From Albimonas marina (GTDB lineage: Bacteria > Pseudomonadota > Alphaproteobacteria > Rhodobacterales > Rhodobacteraceae), in contig NZ_JARHUC010000005.1 in NCBI RefSeq assembly GCF_029223255.1, positions 248,001-312,000 on the forward strand: DNA of 64,000 bases, read 5' to 3'. Made by a program: the position numbers and the translations under genes. The notes under the pieces were generated by a model. That model ran no database searches. It was not told the DNA's origin and saw only the letters and a list, made by a program, of their open reading frames with translations. How positions within the stretch are numbered: position 1 is the stretch's first letter; every line of letters starts with the position of its first letter. Positions 54,528-63,645 of the stretch are shown one piece after another.

Positions 54528-55679
54528 TCACTCGACCGGGGCGTAGCTCAGCGTCTCGTAGTCCGCCTGCATGATGGTGACGGGCGAGTTGGTGAACCGC
54601 CCGCCGGCGAAGGCCGCGGGGGCCATCACGCCGGTGTCGATGGCCGGCCCCTCGGACAAGGCCTGAATGGTGCAGGCCCAGGTCAGGTCCTCGGCGCAGG
54701 TCTGCATCGCGGCGATCAGCAGGCGGGTCGAGGTGTAGCCGGTCATCGTGTAGCGGTTGACGCGCGCCACCTCCTCCTCGCTCAGGTGCTTGCGCGCGAG
54801 CTCGAGGAAGGCCTGGCCGGCGTCGGACTGGATCGGGGCCACGTAGTCGACGGCGTAGATCCCGTCCGAGGCCGGGCCGATGGCCTTCAGCACCTCCGGC
54901 ACGCGGCCGGGCCAGAAGGTGGCGATCGCGGGCGTGATGCCCAGCTTCTCGGCCTCCTTCACCATGGCGATGTTCTCGGAGATGATGCCGCCGGCGATCA
55001 GCACCTCGACGCCCGCATCCTTCACGCGCAGCATCTCGGAGGAGAAGTCCTTCAGGCCGCGGGCGTAGCGGGTCTCGAACGCGACCTCGATCTTCGCCTC
55101 GCCCTTGGCCTGCTCGATCCCCTCGCGGAGCGCGGCGCCGTAGTCGTCGTCCTGGGTGATGACGCCCCACTTCGCGCCGGGGTACTTCTTGGCGAGGTAG
55201 AGCGCGAGTTGGTGCATCCCCTCGGTGTAGGACTGGCCGACGACGAAGACGTTGTCCATCGGCGGCTCGTAGAGGGGCGGCAGCGGGCCGATGGGGATCA
55301 TCGTGGGGATGCCGGACTGCTTGAGGATCGGGATCGAGGCGACCGCCTGCCCCGAGCCCGAGACCGCGGTCAGCGCGAAGACCTTGTCCACGCCGATCAG
55401 CTTGCGCAGCGACTGGATGGTGCGGGAGGTGACGTAGCCGTCGTCCTCCGCCACCAGCTTCAGGGTGCGCCCGCCGACGCCGCCCGCCGCGTTGGCCTCG
55501 GCGATGGCGAGGCGGACGCCGAGGTTGTGGGCGATGCCCAGCAGGCCCGGCGGGCCGGTCAGCGGCTCGACCTCGCCCAGCAGGATCTCCGTGTCGCTCA
55601 CGCCCTGGTCGGCGGCCATCGCCGGCCCCGCAAGGGCTGCGGCCAGCAGAGCCGCGGCCGCGCCTTTCCATGGTTTCAT
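54528..55679 (-). CDS. Branched-chain amino acid-type ABC transporter substrate-binding protein
   Basis: This 383-residue periplasmic type-I binding protein has a signal peptide (GAAAALLAAALAGPAMA), then DTEILLGEVEPLTGPPGLLGIAHNLGVRLAI (cited in part) and GVITQDDDYGAALREGIEQA. LivK-type proteins in clusters with CoA ligases often bind aromatic or aliphatic acids rather than leucine. It lies 25 bp downstream of livM. The ligand is unknown. Confidence 0.92.
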   Translation of the reverse strand: MKPWKGAAAALLAAALAGPAMAADQGVSDTEILLGEVEPLTGPPGLLGIAHNLGVRLAIAEANAAGGVGGRTLKLVAEDDGYVTSRTIQSLRKLIGVDKVFALTAVSGSGQAVASIPILKQSGIPTMIPIGPLPPLYEPPMDNVFVVGQSYTEGMHQLALYLAKKYPGAKWGVITQDDDYGAALREGIEQAKGEAKIEVAFETRYARGLKDFSSEMLRVKDAGVEVLIAGGIISENIAMVKEAEKLGITPAIATFWPGRVPEVLKAIGPASDGIYAVDYVAPIQSDAGQAFLELARKHLSEEEVARVNRYTMTGYTSTRLLIAAMQTCAEDLTWACTIQALSEGPAIDTGVMAPAAFAGGRFTNSPVTIMQADYETLSYAPVE

Positions 55680-55704
55680 CGGTTTATCCTCCCTGTGATT
55701 TTTC

Positions 55705-56751
55705 TCAGTAGCGCAGGGGCCAGAGCGTCCAGACCCGCTGCGCGTCTCGCCACAGGCCCATCAGCCCCTCGGGCTGGAGCCGCAGGAACAGGATGATGAC
55801 CAGCCCGTAGAGGACGCCCTTCACCTCGTGCGCGCCGGTCGAGAGCAGGGCGCGGGCGCTGTCGCCGAAGGCGGAGAAGAGCATCGAGACGACCTCGGGC
55901 AGGCCCACCAGGAACACCGCCCCCAGGACCGCCCCGGCGATCGAGCCCATGCCGCCCACGATCAGCATCGCCAGCGCCTCGATCGACAGCAGGAACGGGA
56001 AGCCGTCCACCGTCACGAAGCTGAGGAAGATGCCGTAGAGGGCGCCGGAGATGCCGACGACGAAGGAGGACGCAACGAAGGCGTAGAGCTTGTAGGTCCG
56101 CAGATCGACGCCCATGACGCGCGCCGCATCGTCCTTGTCGCGGATCGCGAACCAGGCCCGCCCGATGCGGGAGCGGCGAAGGTTCATGGCGCCGAGGATG
56201 GTCAGCACCAGGAAGATCGCGACCAGCCGGAACAGGTCCTGGTCGGTGAACACCGTCCAGCCCAGCACGGTGGGGCGGTTCACGAAGATCCCCGAGGCGC
56301 CGTTGGTCAGCCCCGGGAACTCCAGCACCAGATGCACCACGATGAAGGCGGAGGCGAGGGTGGTGATCGCGAGATACAGCCCCGTCAGCCGCAGAGAGGG
56401 GATGCCCACCAGCACCGAGGCCGCGGCCGGCACCAGCCCCGCCAGCAGGAACCCCGCCAGCGGATCCCAGCCCCAGCTCTCGACCGGGATCGCGTAGCCG
56501 TAGGCGCCCAGCACCATGAACCCGGTCTGGCCGAGCGAGATCAGCCCCGTCCACCCGGTCAGGATGTTCAGCCCGATGCCGCCCACGGCCGTGATCATCA
56601 TCAGCGTGACCAGCGTCAGCAGGTAGGTGTCCAGCACGAAGGGCGCGGCGGCCAGCGCCGCCAGCCCGATGGCGATCCAGATCCGCTGGGGCCATGAGTC
56701 GGTCAGCGCCAGGTGTTCGGCGATGGTCTGCTTGTAGAACCCGGAGCGCAT
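55705..56751 (-). CDS. livM: LivM-type ABC transporter permease
   Basis: This 348-residue inner-membrane permease has about ten helices. It has the LivM motif GLNILTGWTGLISLGQTGFMVLGAYGYA (cited in part) and the ATPase-contact loop SRIGRAWFAIRDKDDAARVMGVD. The start at 56751 overlaps the livH stop by one base (TGATG). Confidence 0.94.
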   Translation of the reverse strand: MRSGFYKQTIAEHLALTDSWPQRIWIAIGLAALAAAPFVLDTYLLTLVTLMMITAVGGIGLNILTGWTGLISLGQTGFMVLGAYGYAIPVESWGWDPLAGFLLAGLVPAAASVLVGIPSLRLTGLYLAITTLASAFIVVHLVLEFPGLTNGASGIFVNRPTVLGWTVFTDQDLFRLVAIFLVLTILGAMNLRRSRIGRAWFAIRDKDDAARVMGVDLRTYKLYAFVASSFVVGISGALYGIFLSFVTVDGFPFLLSIEALAMLIVGGMGSIAGAVLGAVFLVGLPEVVSMLFSAFGDSARALLSTGAHEVKGVLYGLVIILFLRLQPEGLMGLWRDAQRVWTLWPLRY

Positions 56752-57623
56752 CAGAGCCTCTCGATCCGCTTCTCGCCGAACAGGCCGTAGGGACGGACCA
56801 TCAGGATGGCGATGATGATGACGAAGCCGGCGACCTCCTTCAGGCCGGGGCTGATGTAGCCGCCGACCAGGTTCTCGGTGATGCCGATGACGACGCCGCC
56901 GAAGGCCGAGCCGACGACCGAGTCCAGGCCGCCGAGGATCGTGGCCGGGAAGGACTTCAGGCCCAGCGCGTAGAGGGAGGGCGAGAGCTCCCACGCGATG
57001 GCGAAGAGGGCGCCGGCGATGCCGGACATCACCGCCGCCGCGCCCCAGGCGGCCTGCTGGACGCGGGCGGTCTTCACCCCCATCAGCCGGGCGGTGGCGT
57101 CGTCGGAGGCGACCGCGCGCATGGCGATGCCGAAGCGCGAATAGCGGAAGAAGGCGAGCATGGCGGCCACCGCGACGGCCAGCGCCACGACCACGCCGAT
57201 CTGCGCGCCGCGCACCCGCACGCCGCCGAGATCGACCAGCGCCGAGCCCGCCGCCAGCCCCATGTCGTGGGGCAGCGCGTCCCAGACCAGCATGGTCCCC
57301 GAGCGGAAGATGACCGCGAGGCCGATGGTGGTCATGATGCGGGCCAGGATCGGCTCGTCGACCATGGGGCGGATCACGATCCGCTCGACCGCCAGCGCGA
57401 AGAGGACCGAGAAGACGATGGCGCCCGCCGCCGTCAGCCAGGGGTTGCCGTCGGTCGCGGAGGCGATGGAGAAGGCGACGTAGGCGGTGATCATGCCCAT
57501 CTCGCCCTGCGCGAAGTTCAGCAGGCCCGTGGCCTTGAAGATGATCGCGAAGCTCATCGCGATCAGGCCGTAGACCGCGCCGACGGCGAGGCCGGAGACC
57601 AGGAGTTCGATCAGGTAGTTCAT
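56751..57623 (-). CDS. livH: LivH-type ABC transporter permease
   Basis: This 290-residue inner-membrane permease has the LivH start region LLVSGLAVGAVYGLIAMSFAIIFKATGLLNFAQGE (cited in part) and the coupling loop SRFGIAMRAVASDDATARLMGV. It is translationally coupled on both sides: ATGA with the upstream ligase gene and TGATG with livM. Confidence 0.94.
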   Translation of the reverse strand: MNYLIELLVSGLAVGAVYGLIAMSFAIIFKATGLLNFAQGEMGMITAYVAFSIASATDGNPWLTAAGAIVFSVLFALAVERIVIRPMVDEPILARIMTTIGLAVIFRSGTMLVWDALPHDMGLAAGSALVDLGGVRVRGAQIGVVVALAVAVAAMLAFFRYSRFGIAMRAVASDDATARLMGVKTARVQQAAWGAAAVMSGIAGALFAIAWELSPSLYALGLKSFPATILGGLDSVVGSAFGGVVIGITENLVGGYISPGLKEVAGFVIIIAILMVRPYGLFGEKRIERL

Positions 57624-59587
57624 GCCGTCGCCTCCCCCCGAGTTCCTTGGGCGGGGCCGTAGATCTGTTCCAGCTCGCGGGCGAACTTCGTCTCGATGAT
57701 CGAGCGGCGGACCTTCTGGGTGGCGGTCAGCTCGCCGTCGTCGTGGTCGAGCTCCTTCTCCAGGATCACGAAGCGGCGGATGTTCTCGACGCGCGCGAAG
57801 CGGCCGTTCACCTCGTCGACCACGCTCTGGATCAGGGCGCGCATCTGCGGCAGCTGGGCCAGCGACTTGTAGGTGGTGTAGGGCAGGTCCCGCTCGGCGG
57901 CCCAGAGGCCGGCGTTGTCGAAGTCGAGCTGGATCAGCGCGCCCAGGAACTTGCGCCCGTCGCCGGTGACGATGACCTCCTTGATGCAGGGATGGTCCTT
58001 GAGGGCGTTCTCGATCTCGGAAGGGGCGATGTTCTTGCCGCCCGAGGTGATGATGATCGCCTTCTTGCGGTCGACGATCGAGATCTCGCCGTTGTCGAGC
58101 GTGGCCACCACGTCGCCCGAGAGCAGCATCGGCCCTTGCATGGTCTTCGCGGTCGCCTCCGGGTCGCGGAAGTAGCCCTTGAAGACGGCGGGGCCGCCGA
58201 GAAGGATCTCGCCGTCCGGCGCGATCTCGTAGTCGGTGCCCTCGACGGCCAGGCCGCAGCCGCCGAGGCGGAAGAAGCCGGGGCGCTGGACGAAGACGCA
58301 GCCGGCGACCTCGGTCATCCCGTAGCCCTGCGCCAGCGGCAGGCCGATCACCGAGAAGAAGCGCAGCGTCTCCGGGCTGACCGAGGCGCCGGCGCACAGC
58401 CGGTGATAAGTCCGGTCGAGCCCCATGTGCCGCTGCACGTTGCGGAACATCAGCCAGTAGAGCGCCTGCCATTGCAGGGTCTGCGAGAGGGTCAGGCGCC
58501 CGTTGTTCGCCTGCCGCGCGTCGTCCAGCCGGCGGCCCCAGCGCAGGAAGGCTTCGGCGATGCGGCGGCGGGCCGCGCCGCTCTCGCGCAGGCGGAACTC
58601 GAAGCCTTCCTTCATCTTTTCCCAGATGCGGGGGACGCCGACCATGAAGGTCGGGGCGATCTCGCGCACGTTGAGGTTCACCGCGTCGATGGACTCGGCG
58701 AAGTTCACCGTCCCGCCCGTGACCAGCAGCATGGCCATCGAGTAGCAGCGCTCGGCCGCGTGGCAGAGGGGGAGGTAGCCCACCGCCTCGATCCGCCGCC
58801 GGTCCGCGCCGACGGTGCGGGCGTAGGCGTGGGTCGAGTAGACGATGTTGCGATGGGTCAGCATCGCGCCCTTGGGCGGGCCGGTGGTGCCCGAGGTGTA
58901 CACCATCAGCGCCGCGTCGTCGGGCGAGGTTTCTTCAAGCATCGCGTCGATGCGCGCATCCGCGTCGGGGTTCGCCGCCAGATACCCATCGCCCGCCTCC
59001 AGCAGCGCCTCGAAGGAGGTCAGCTGCGGGTTCGCGTAGAGGCGCATGCCCTTCATGTCGACGCACACGACATGGGCGAGGTCGGGCAGCCCCTCGCCGT
59101 TCGCCTGCGCGTCGAGGACCTTGTCGGTCTGCTCCTGGTCGCCGCAGACCGCGAGGCGCGCGCCCGAGTGGCGGGCGATGTACTGCAGCTCCGGCCAGGG
59201 GTTGGTGGGGTAGATGCCGACCGGGATCGCGCCGATCATCTCGGCGCCGAGGTCGGCGTAATACCACTCCGGCGTGTTCTCCGAGGCGATGACGATCCGG
59301 TCCCCGCGCCCGATGCCGAGGCTGAGCAGCGCGAGCGCGAAGCGCCGCGCCTGCCGCTCGTAGTGCGCCCAGTCGTAGCGCCGCCAGACGCCGAGGTCCT
59401 TCTCGCGCAGGGCCAGCTCATGGGGCGTGCGCCGGGCCCGCTCGCGCAGCAGGCGCGGGAGGGTGGTGTTCCCGGCGCGCAAGGTCTCGAAGGCGAGCGG
59501 GTCGTGGCCGGGCGGCAGCGGCGTGCGGTCGGCGGCGAAGAGCTCGGCCGGCGCATCGGTCAGGCGGGGGGGCGTGTGCAGGGTCAT
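57620..59587 (-). CDS. Long-chain acyl-CoA synthetase embedded in the liv operon
   Basis: This 655-residue AMP-forming ligase is of the large FadD15/ACSL-like type. The P-loop is VYTSGTTGPPKGAMLTH; further motifs are YLPLCHAAERCYSM, GYGMTEVAGCVFVQ, GPMLLSGDVVATLDNGEISIVDRKK and TSGGKNIAPSEIEN. Its start overlaps the livG stop by one base and its stop overlaps the livH start by four, so it is an integral operon member between ATPase and permease genes. This suggests that the transported acid is immediately trapped as its CoA ester. Confidence 0.93.
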   Translation of the reverse strand: MTLHTPPRLTDAPAELFAADRTPLPPGHDPLAFETLRAGNTTLPRLLRERARRTPHELALREKDLGVWRRYDWAHYERQARRFALALLSLGIGRGDRIVIASENTPEWYYADLGAEMIGAIPVGIYPTNPWPELQYIARHSGARLAVCGDQEQTDKVLDAQANGEGLPDLAHVVCVDMKGMRLYANPQLTSFEALLEAGDGYLAANPDADARIDAMLEETSPDDAALMVYTSGTTGPPKGAMLTHRNIVYSTHAYARTVGADRRRIEAVGYLPLCHAAERCYSMAMLLVTGGTVNFAESIDAVNLNVREIAPTFMVGVPRIWEKMKEGFEFRLRESGAARRRIAEAFLRWGRRLDDARQANNGRLTLSQTLQWQALYWLMFRNVQRHMGLDRTYHRLCAGASVSPETLRFFSVIGLPLAQGYGMTEVAGCVFVQRPGFFRLGGCGLAVEGTDYEIAPDGEILLGGPAVFKGYFRDPEATAKTMQGPMLLSGDVVATLDNGEISIVDRKKAIIITSGGKNIAPSEIENALKDHPCIKEVIVTGDGRKFLGALIQLDFDNAGLWAAERDLPYTTYKSLAQLPQMRALIQSVVDEVNGRFARVENIRRFVILEKELDHDDGELTATQKVRRSIIETKFARELEQIYGPAQGTRGEATA

Positions 59588-60417
59588 CAGACGGCCCTCG
59601 CGCGGAGCAGGGGCGCGGGCTCGGCCCCCTGCGGCTGGCGCTCGGCGGCGGCCTTGGCGCCGAGGTAGGCCTCGATCACGCCGGGGTGGGACTGGACCTC
59701 GGCCGGCGTCCCTTCGGTGATCGTCGCGCCGAAGTTCAGCGCGTGGACCCGGTCGGAGATGTCCATCACCAGGTGCATGTCGTGCTCGATCATCAGGATC
59801 GACACGCCCAGCTCGTCGCGGATGTCGAGGATGAAGCGGGCGATGTCCTCGGTCTCCTCCTGGTTCATGCCGGCGACGATCTCGTCCAGCAGCAGGAGTT
59901 TCGGGTCCGTCGCCAGGGCGCGGCCCAGCTCGACCCGCTTCTGCTGGCCGTAGGAGAGGGTTCCCACGACCTTGTCGCGGATGGTCTCGATCTCGAGGAA
60001 CTCGATGATCTCCTCGGCGCGCTCGCGGGCGGCGATCTCCTCGCGCCGCGGGCGGCCGAAGTGGAAAACGGCCTCGCCCAGCGAGGTCTTCATGCGCCAG
60101 TGGCGGCCGACCAGGATGTTGTCGACGACGGTGCCGTGCTTGAAGAGCGCGAGGTTCTGGAAGGTGCGCCCGATGCCGTGGCGCACGTAGTCGTGGGGCG
60201 CCACGCGGGCGAGGTCGCGGCCGGAGAGCTCGATGCGACCGTCGGAGGGCGGCAGCACCCCCGAGATCATGTTGAAGAGCGTGGTCTTGCCCGCCCCGTT
60301 CGGCCCGATGATCGAGACGATCTCGCCCGCGTCGACATGGGTCGAGACCCCGTCCACCGCGGTCAGCCCGCCGAAGCGTTTTGTAACGCCGGTCAGTTTC
60401 AGCAAGGGGGCGCTCAC
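59587..60417 (-). CDS. livG: LivG-type ABC transporter ATP-binding protein
   Basis: This 276-residue ATPase has Walker A IIGPNGAGKTTLFNMISG, Q-loop RTFQNLALF, signature LSYGQQKRVELGRALATDP and Walker B LLLLDEIVAGMN, all intact. The C-terminal LivG extension (GATITEGTPAEVQSHPGVIEAYLG) is present. I chose the GTG at 60417, which forms a GTGA overlap with the livF stop; another GTG at 60426 is possible. Confidence 0.94.
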   Translation of the reverse strand: MSAPLLKLTGVTKRFGGLTAVDGVSTHVDAGEIVSIIGPNGAGKTTLFNMISGVLPPSDGRIELSGRDLARVAPHDYVRHGIGRTFQNLALFKHGTVVDNILVGRHWRMKTSLGEAVFHFGRPRREEIAARERAEEIIEFLEIETIRDKVVGTLSYGQQKRVELGRALATDPKLLLLDEIVAGMNQEETEDIARFILDIRDELGVSILMIEHDMHLVMDISDRVHALNFGATITEGTPAEVQSHPGVIEAYLGAKAAAERQPQGAEPAPLLRARAV

Positions 60418-61262
60418 GACAGCCACCTTTTGCGGCGCTTGTAGTGTTTCACGTCCCTAAAACTGCGGCGTTCGCCCCCGCCGGAGAAGCCGAGGTAGTA
60501 TTCCTGCACGTCGAGGTTGCCGCGCATCTGCTCGGCGGGGCCGTCGAGCACCACGCGGCCGTTCTCCATGATGTAGACGGTGTCGGCGATCTCCATCGCC
60601 TGCATGGCGTTCTGCTCGACCAGCAGGATGGTCATGCCGAACTCGGCGCGCAGGCGGGCGACCGTGGCGTAGATCTGGTCGACGATCAGGGGGGCGAGGC
60701 CGAGGGAGGGTTCGTCCAGCGCCAGCAGGCGGGGCTCGGCCATCAGGGCGCGGCCGACGGCGACCATCTGCTGCTCGCCGCCCGAGAGATAGCCCGCGAT
60801 CTGGCGGCGACGCTCGGCGAGGCGGGGGAACAGGTCGTAGACCTGCGCGCGCAGGCGGGCGAGGTCGGCCGAGCTCTTCAGGTGCCCGCCCATGGTGATG
60901 TTGTCCTCGACCGTGAGGTTCGCGAACAGGCGCCGCCCCTCGGGGACCAGCGAGACGCCGCGGGTGACGATGCGGTCGGTCGGCGTGCGGGCCAGATCCT
61001 CGCCGTCGAGCAGGATCGCCCCCTTCTCGACCTCGCCCTCCTCCAGCGCCAGCGTTCCGGTCAGCGCCTTGAGCAGCGTCGACTTGCCCGCCCCGTTCGA
61101 GCCGAGCAGCGCCACCACCGAGCCCCGCGGCACGCTGAGCGAGACGTCGCGCACCGCCTCGACCGCGTGGTCGTAGACGATCCGGGCGTTTCGGATCTCG
61201 AGCAGCGGGGGCGGCGGGGCGGCCGTCGGGGCGGGGGCCGCGGTGGTCTCGGTCCGGTTCAA
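60414..61262 (-). CDS. livF: LivF-type ABC transporter ATP-binding protein
   Basis: This 282-residue ATPase has Walker A LLGSNGAGKSTLLKALTG, signature YLSGGEQQMVAVGRALM and Walker B LLALDEPSLGLAP. The LivF region VSLVPEGRRLFANLTVEDN is clear. It starts at a TTG (61262) with GGGAGG 8 bp upstream. The C-terminus carries an extra basic tail (RRSFRDVKHYKRRKRW). It is the first gene of the leftward operon livF-livG-ligase-livH-livM-livK-flavoprotein. Confidence 0.93.
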   Translation of the reverse strand: MNRTETTAAPAPTAAPPPPLLEIRNARIVYDHAVEAVRDVSLSVPRGSVVALLGSNGAGKSTLLKALTGTLALEEGEVEKGAILLDGEDLARTPTDRIVTRGVSLVPEGRRLFANLTVEDNITMGGHLKSSADLARLRAQVYDLFPRLAERRRQIAGYLSGGEQQMVAVGRALMAEPRLLALDEPSLGLAPLIVDQIYATVARLRAEFGMTILLVEQNAMQAMEIADTVYIMENGRVVLDGPAEQMRGNLDVQEYYLGFSGGGERRSFRDVKHYKRRKRWLS

Positions 61263-61326
61263 GTCGTCGCCCTCCCTGGCGGCGGCTGGGGTCGTGGTCG
61301 CCGACGCCTGCTGCAGGAATTAGCAG

Positions 61327-61350
61327 TCTGGACGTTCGGCTTTTTTATGA
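61327..61350. promoter_or_regulatory. Weak third copy of the liv operator motif
   Basis: The segment GTCTGGACGTTCGGCTTTTT resembles the element at 61416-61438 (shared CGGCTTTTT end and GAC core). It is about 65-90 bp upstream of livF. The match is loose. Confidence 0.3.
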
Positions 61351-61415
61351 GTCTCTATCACAGATCGTTCCACGCGCAACCGATGAATGCGCGAAACCGA
61401 TCGCCAGGGGGAGAT

Positions 61416-61438
61416 ATAATCCGAACGGACGGCTTTTT
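61416..61438. promoter_or_regulatory. TetR-type operator candidate in the liv promoter region
   Basis: ATAATCCGAACGGACGGCTT includes the dyad TCCG-AA-CGGA. The reverse strand of 62184-62206 carries ATAATCCGTCCGGCCGTCTT; the two elements agree at 18 of 23 positions. It lies between livF and the TetR gene at 61477, the probable repressor. Confidence 0.5.
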
Positions 61439-61476
61439 ATAATGGCGCGCGACGCTGGCGGGGGCGCCGCCCGCCC

Positions 61477-62082
61477 TTACTCCGGCCGCGGCGCGCTGCG
61501 GAACCCGTTGAGGAAGATGTCGACGGTGCGGTCGGCGAAGGCCTCGGGGGAGATCGGGCCGTCGCGGTCGTACCAGGCGAAGGTGTAGTTCAGGATCCCC
61601 AGCAGCATCATCGCGTAGGTGCTGTCGGAGCTGATCGCCAGCCGGCGCGAGTCGTCCAGCCGTGCCAGCGCGTTGCGCACGATGGCCACGATCTTGCGCT
61701 GGTCGGCGGCGATCTTGCGCTGGAGCTCGGGCTCCAGCAGGTTGAAATCGTTGAGAAGAACCACCTGCTCGTGGGCGTTCACCGCGTTCAGGCGCATGAT
61801 GCAGCGGGCGACCTCGCTCAGGTGCGCCTCGGGCTCCAGGCGCTGGCTTTCGATCGCCTCCAGCTCGCCCAGCATCTCGGCCACGTGGCCCTCGATGATT
61901 TCGGCGAGGATCTCCTCCTTCGATCCGAAGTAGTGGTAGAGCGCCCCGCGCGACGAATCGCAGGCCTTGGCGAGGTCGAGGATGGTCGCCGTCGCGAACC
62001 CCTTCTCGGCGAACAGTTTGCCGGCGGTCCGGAGAATCTTTTCCCGGATCTCGGGGTAGAGCTGCGACTGGGTCCGGGCCAT
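61477..62082 (-). CDS. TetR family transcriptional regulator 2
   Basis: This 201-residue repressor has an N-terminal helix-turn-helix (TATILDLAKACDSSRGALYHYFGSKEEIL, cited in part) and a FadR/PsrA-like helical ligand domain with LGILNYTFAWYDRDGP. I chose the ATG at 62082 with GAGG upstream. It is transcribed in the same direction as the liv operon and divergently from the CrtI-like gene. Similar elements flank it on both sides, so it probably controls the transporter-ligase operon, the flavoprotein and itself in response to an acyl-CoA. Confidence 0.9.
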   Translation of the reverse strand: MARTQSQLYPEIREKILRTAGKLFAEKGFATATILDLAKACDSSRGALYHYFGSKEEILAEIIEGHVAEMLGELEAIESQRLEPEAHLSEVARCIMRLNAVNAHEQVVLLNDFNLLEPELQRKIAADQRKIVAIVRNALARLDDSRRLAISSDSTYAMMLLGILNYTFAWYDRDGPISPEAFADRTVDIFLNGFRSAPRPE

Positions 62083-62183
62083 GCGGTCGTCCTCTGCTGC
62101 ACGTTCGCCCTTACGTTGTCGCAAACCCGGGCGGCGCGGGCAAGACGGGGATGGTTGCGGCGCGAACCGGTCGATGAAAGATT

Positions 62184-62206
62184 AACAAGACGGCCGGACG
62201 GATTAT
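62184..62206. promoter_or_regulatory. TetR-type operator candidate between TetR 2 and the CrtI-like gene
   Basis: Read on the minus strand, this is the close relative of the 61416-61438 element (ATAATCCG then CGG then CG, CTT and TT shared). It lies about 100 bp upstream of the TetR start and about 37 bp before the CrtI-like start, a position suited to control of both divergent genes. Confidence 0.5.
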
Positions 62207-62242
62207 GATTCGGTCCCAACGACCCAAAGGGAGGATTCGGAG

Positions 62243-63553
62243 ATGCGGACCGACGACCGTTTCGACGTGGTGGCGATCGGCGCCGGCGCGGGGGGCTGCT
62301 GCGCCGCGGCGCGCGCCGCCGCGGCCGGGCTGCGCACCCTGCTGATCGACGACCACGCCTGGCTGGGCGGGCGCGCGGGCACCGAGGTCATCGACGGCCA
62401 CCGGGTCAACATGGGCGCCATCGCGCTGGAGCCCGGCGGCGTCTTCGAGGAGACCTTCCGCCTCGCCGGCGCGGAGCTGGAGATCCGCGAGCCCAACCCC
62501 GCCACGGTCTTCTACCTCGACCGCAAGGTGGTGAACGTCCAGAAGGGCGGGCTGGGGATGCTGCTGGGCGGCCTGACCAAGCAGGCCTCGCGCGTGCTGG
62601 ACCAGTTCGCGCAGGCGCGCTCCGGCTCCCTGCCCGACGGGCGCGAGTCCACCGAGGACTGGCTGAAGCGCTACACCTCGAACGCCACGGTGCACGCGAT
62701 CTTCCGCAACCTGTGCGCCGCGATCTTCGCGATGAACGCCGACGAGATCCCGGCCCGCGCCTTCCTGACCTATTTCACCTCCAAGGGCGCCTTCAAACGC
62801 TTCGGCTTCCACCCGCAGGGCACCGGCGGCGCCTGGGCGGCGCTCGCCGCGGCGGTGGAGCGGCTGGGCGGCGAGGTCTGGCTGGAGGCGCCGGCCGTGG
62901 ACCTGGAGATCGAGGACGGGGCCGTGCGCGCCGTCCTGATCCGGCGCGGGGACGAGACGGTGCGCGTGACCGCCCCCTCGGTGATCTTCAACGGCGGTCC
63001 GCGGGCGCTGGTCGGGCTGGCGGGGGCGCATCTCTCGCCCGACTACGTCCGCCGCACGCAGGAGGTGCTGAGGCCCGCCGCCAACATCGTCTACAACTTC
63101 GCGACCCGCGAGGACATCATGCCCGCCCCCGGCATCATGACCTTCGGGCGCACCGCGACGGGGCGGCTGTGCAACATGGCGAACCTGACCGCCGCCTGCC
63201 CCGAGCTCGCGCCCGAGGGCTGGCATCAATACGTCGCCTACGCCGTGCCCCGCCCCGCCATCGGCAACTTCGACTCGGAGGCCGAGGTCGAGAACGGGCT
63301 GAAAGACCTGCGCGAGCAGTTCCCGGGCTTCGACGACGCGGCGAAGATCCTCTCCATCCGGGTGATGCGCGACGAATGGCCGGCCCAGCGCTCCGGCGCC
63401 GGCTACGACATGGAGCAGGAGACGGGGATCGCGGGCCTGTGGTGCGTGGGCGACGCGGTGAAGACCTACGGCAACGGCGGCACCCAGGCCTGCGCCGAGA
63501 CGGCCCGCATCGCCGTCGACCGCATCCTCGAGGCGCGCCGCCAGCCCGCCTGA
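62243..63553 (+). CDS. CrtI/phytoene desaturase-type FAD oxidoreductase
   Basis: This 436-residue flavoprotein starts with the dinucleotide fold [28 protein letters not shown] and ends with the second FAD motif [25 protein letters not shown]. The middle has [32 protein letters not shown], typical of the phytoene dehydrogenase-like/amine oxidase group. It is shorter than true CrtI and lies in a fatty/aromatic acid context, so carotenoid synthesis is unlikely. GGGAGG precedes the ATG at 62243. It precedes a short-chain dehydrogenase gene on the same strand. Confidence 0.85.
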   Translation: MRTDDRFDVVAIGAGAGGCCAAARAAAAGLRTLLIDDHAWLGGRAGTEVIDGHRVNMGAIALEPGGVFEETFRLAGAELEIREPNPATVFYLDRKVVNVQKGGLGMLLGGLTKQASRVLDQFAQARSGSLPDGRESTEDWLKRYTSNATVHAIFRNLCAAIFAMNADEIPARAFLTYFTSKGAFKRFGFHPQGTGGAWAALAAAVERLGGEVWLEAPAVDLEIEDGAVRAVLIRRGDETVRVTAPSVIFNGGPRALVGLAGAHLSPDYVRRTQEVLRPAANIVYNFATREDIMPAPGIMTFGRTATGRLCNMANLTAACPELAPEGWHQYVAYAVPRPAIGNFDSEAEVENGLKDLREQFPGFDDAAKILSIRVMRDEWPAQRSGAGYDMEQETGIAGLWCVGDAVKTYGNGGTQACAETARIAVDRILEARRQPA

Positions 63554-63645
63554 GGTCGAGCGAGGCCGGTGGACGGCGCCGTCGCCGGCTGCTTTCCTCC
63601 CGGCCATGGAAAACCGGACTCGAATCCGGATCGGGAGGAAGCGAC

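Noticed and set aside
61427-61441. Intrinsic terminator at CGGACGGCTTTTTAT
   Set aside because: The T-run lacks a stable stem before it, and the sequence is better explained as an operator/promoter element shared with 62184-62206.
63606-63632. tRNA-like T-arm (CCGGACTCGAATCCGG)
   Set aside because: Only a short dyad; no acceptor, D or anticodon stems can be found around it.
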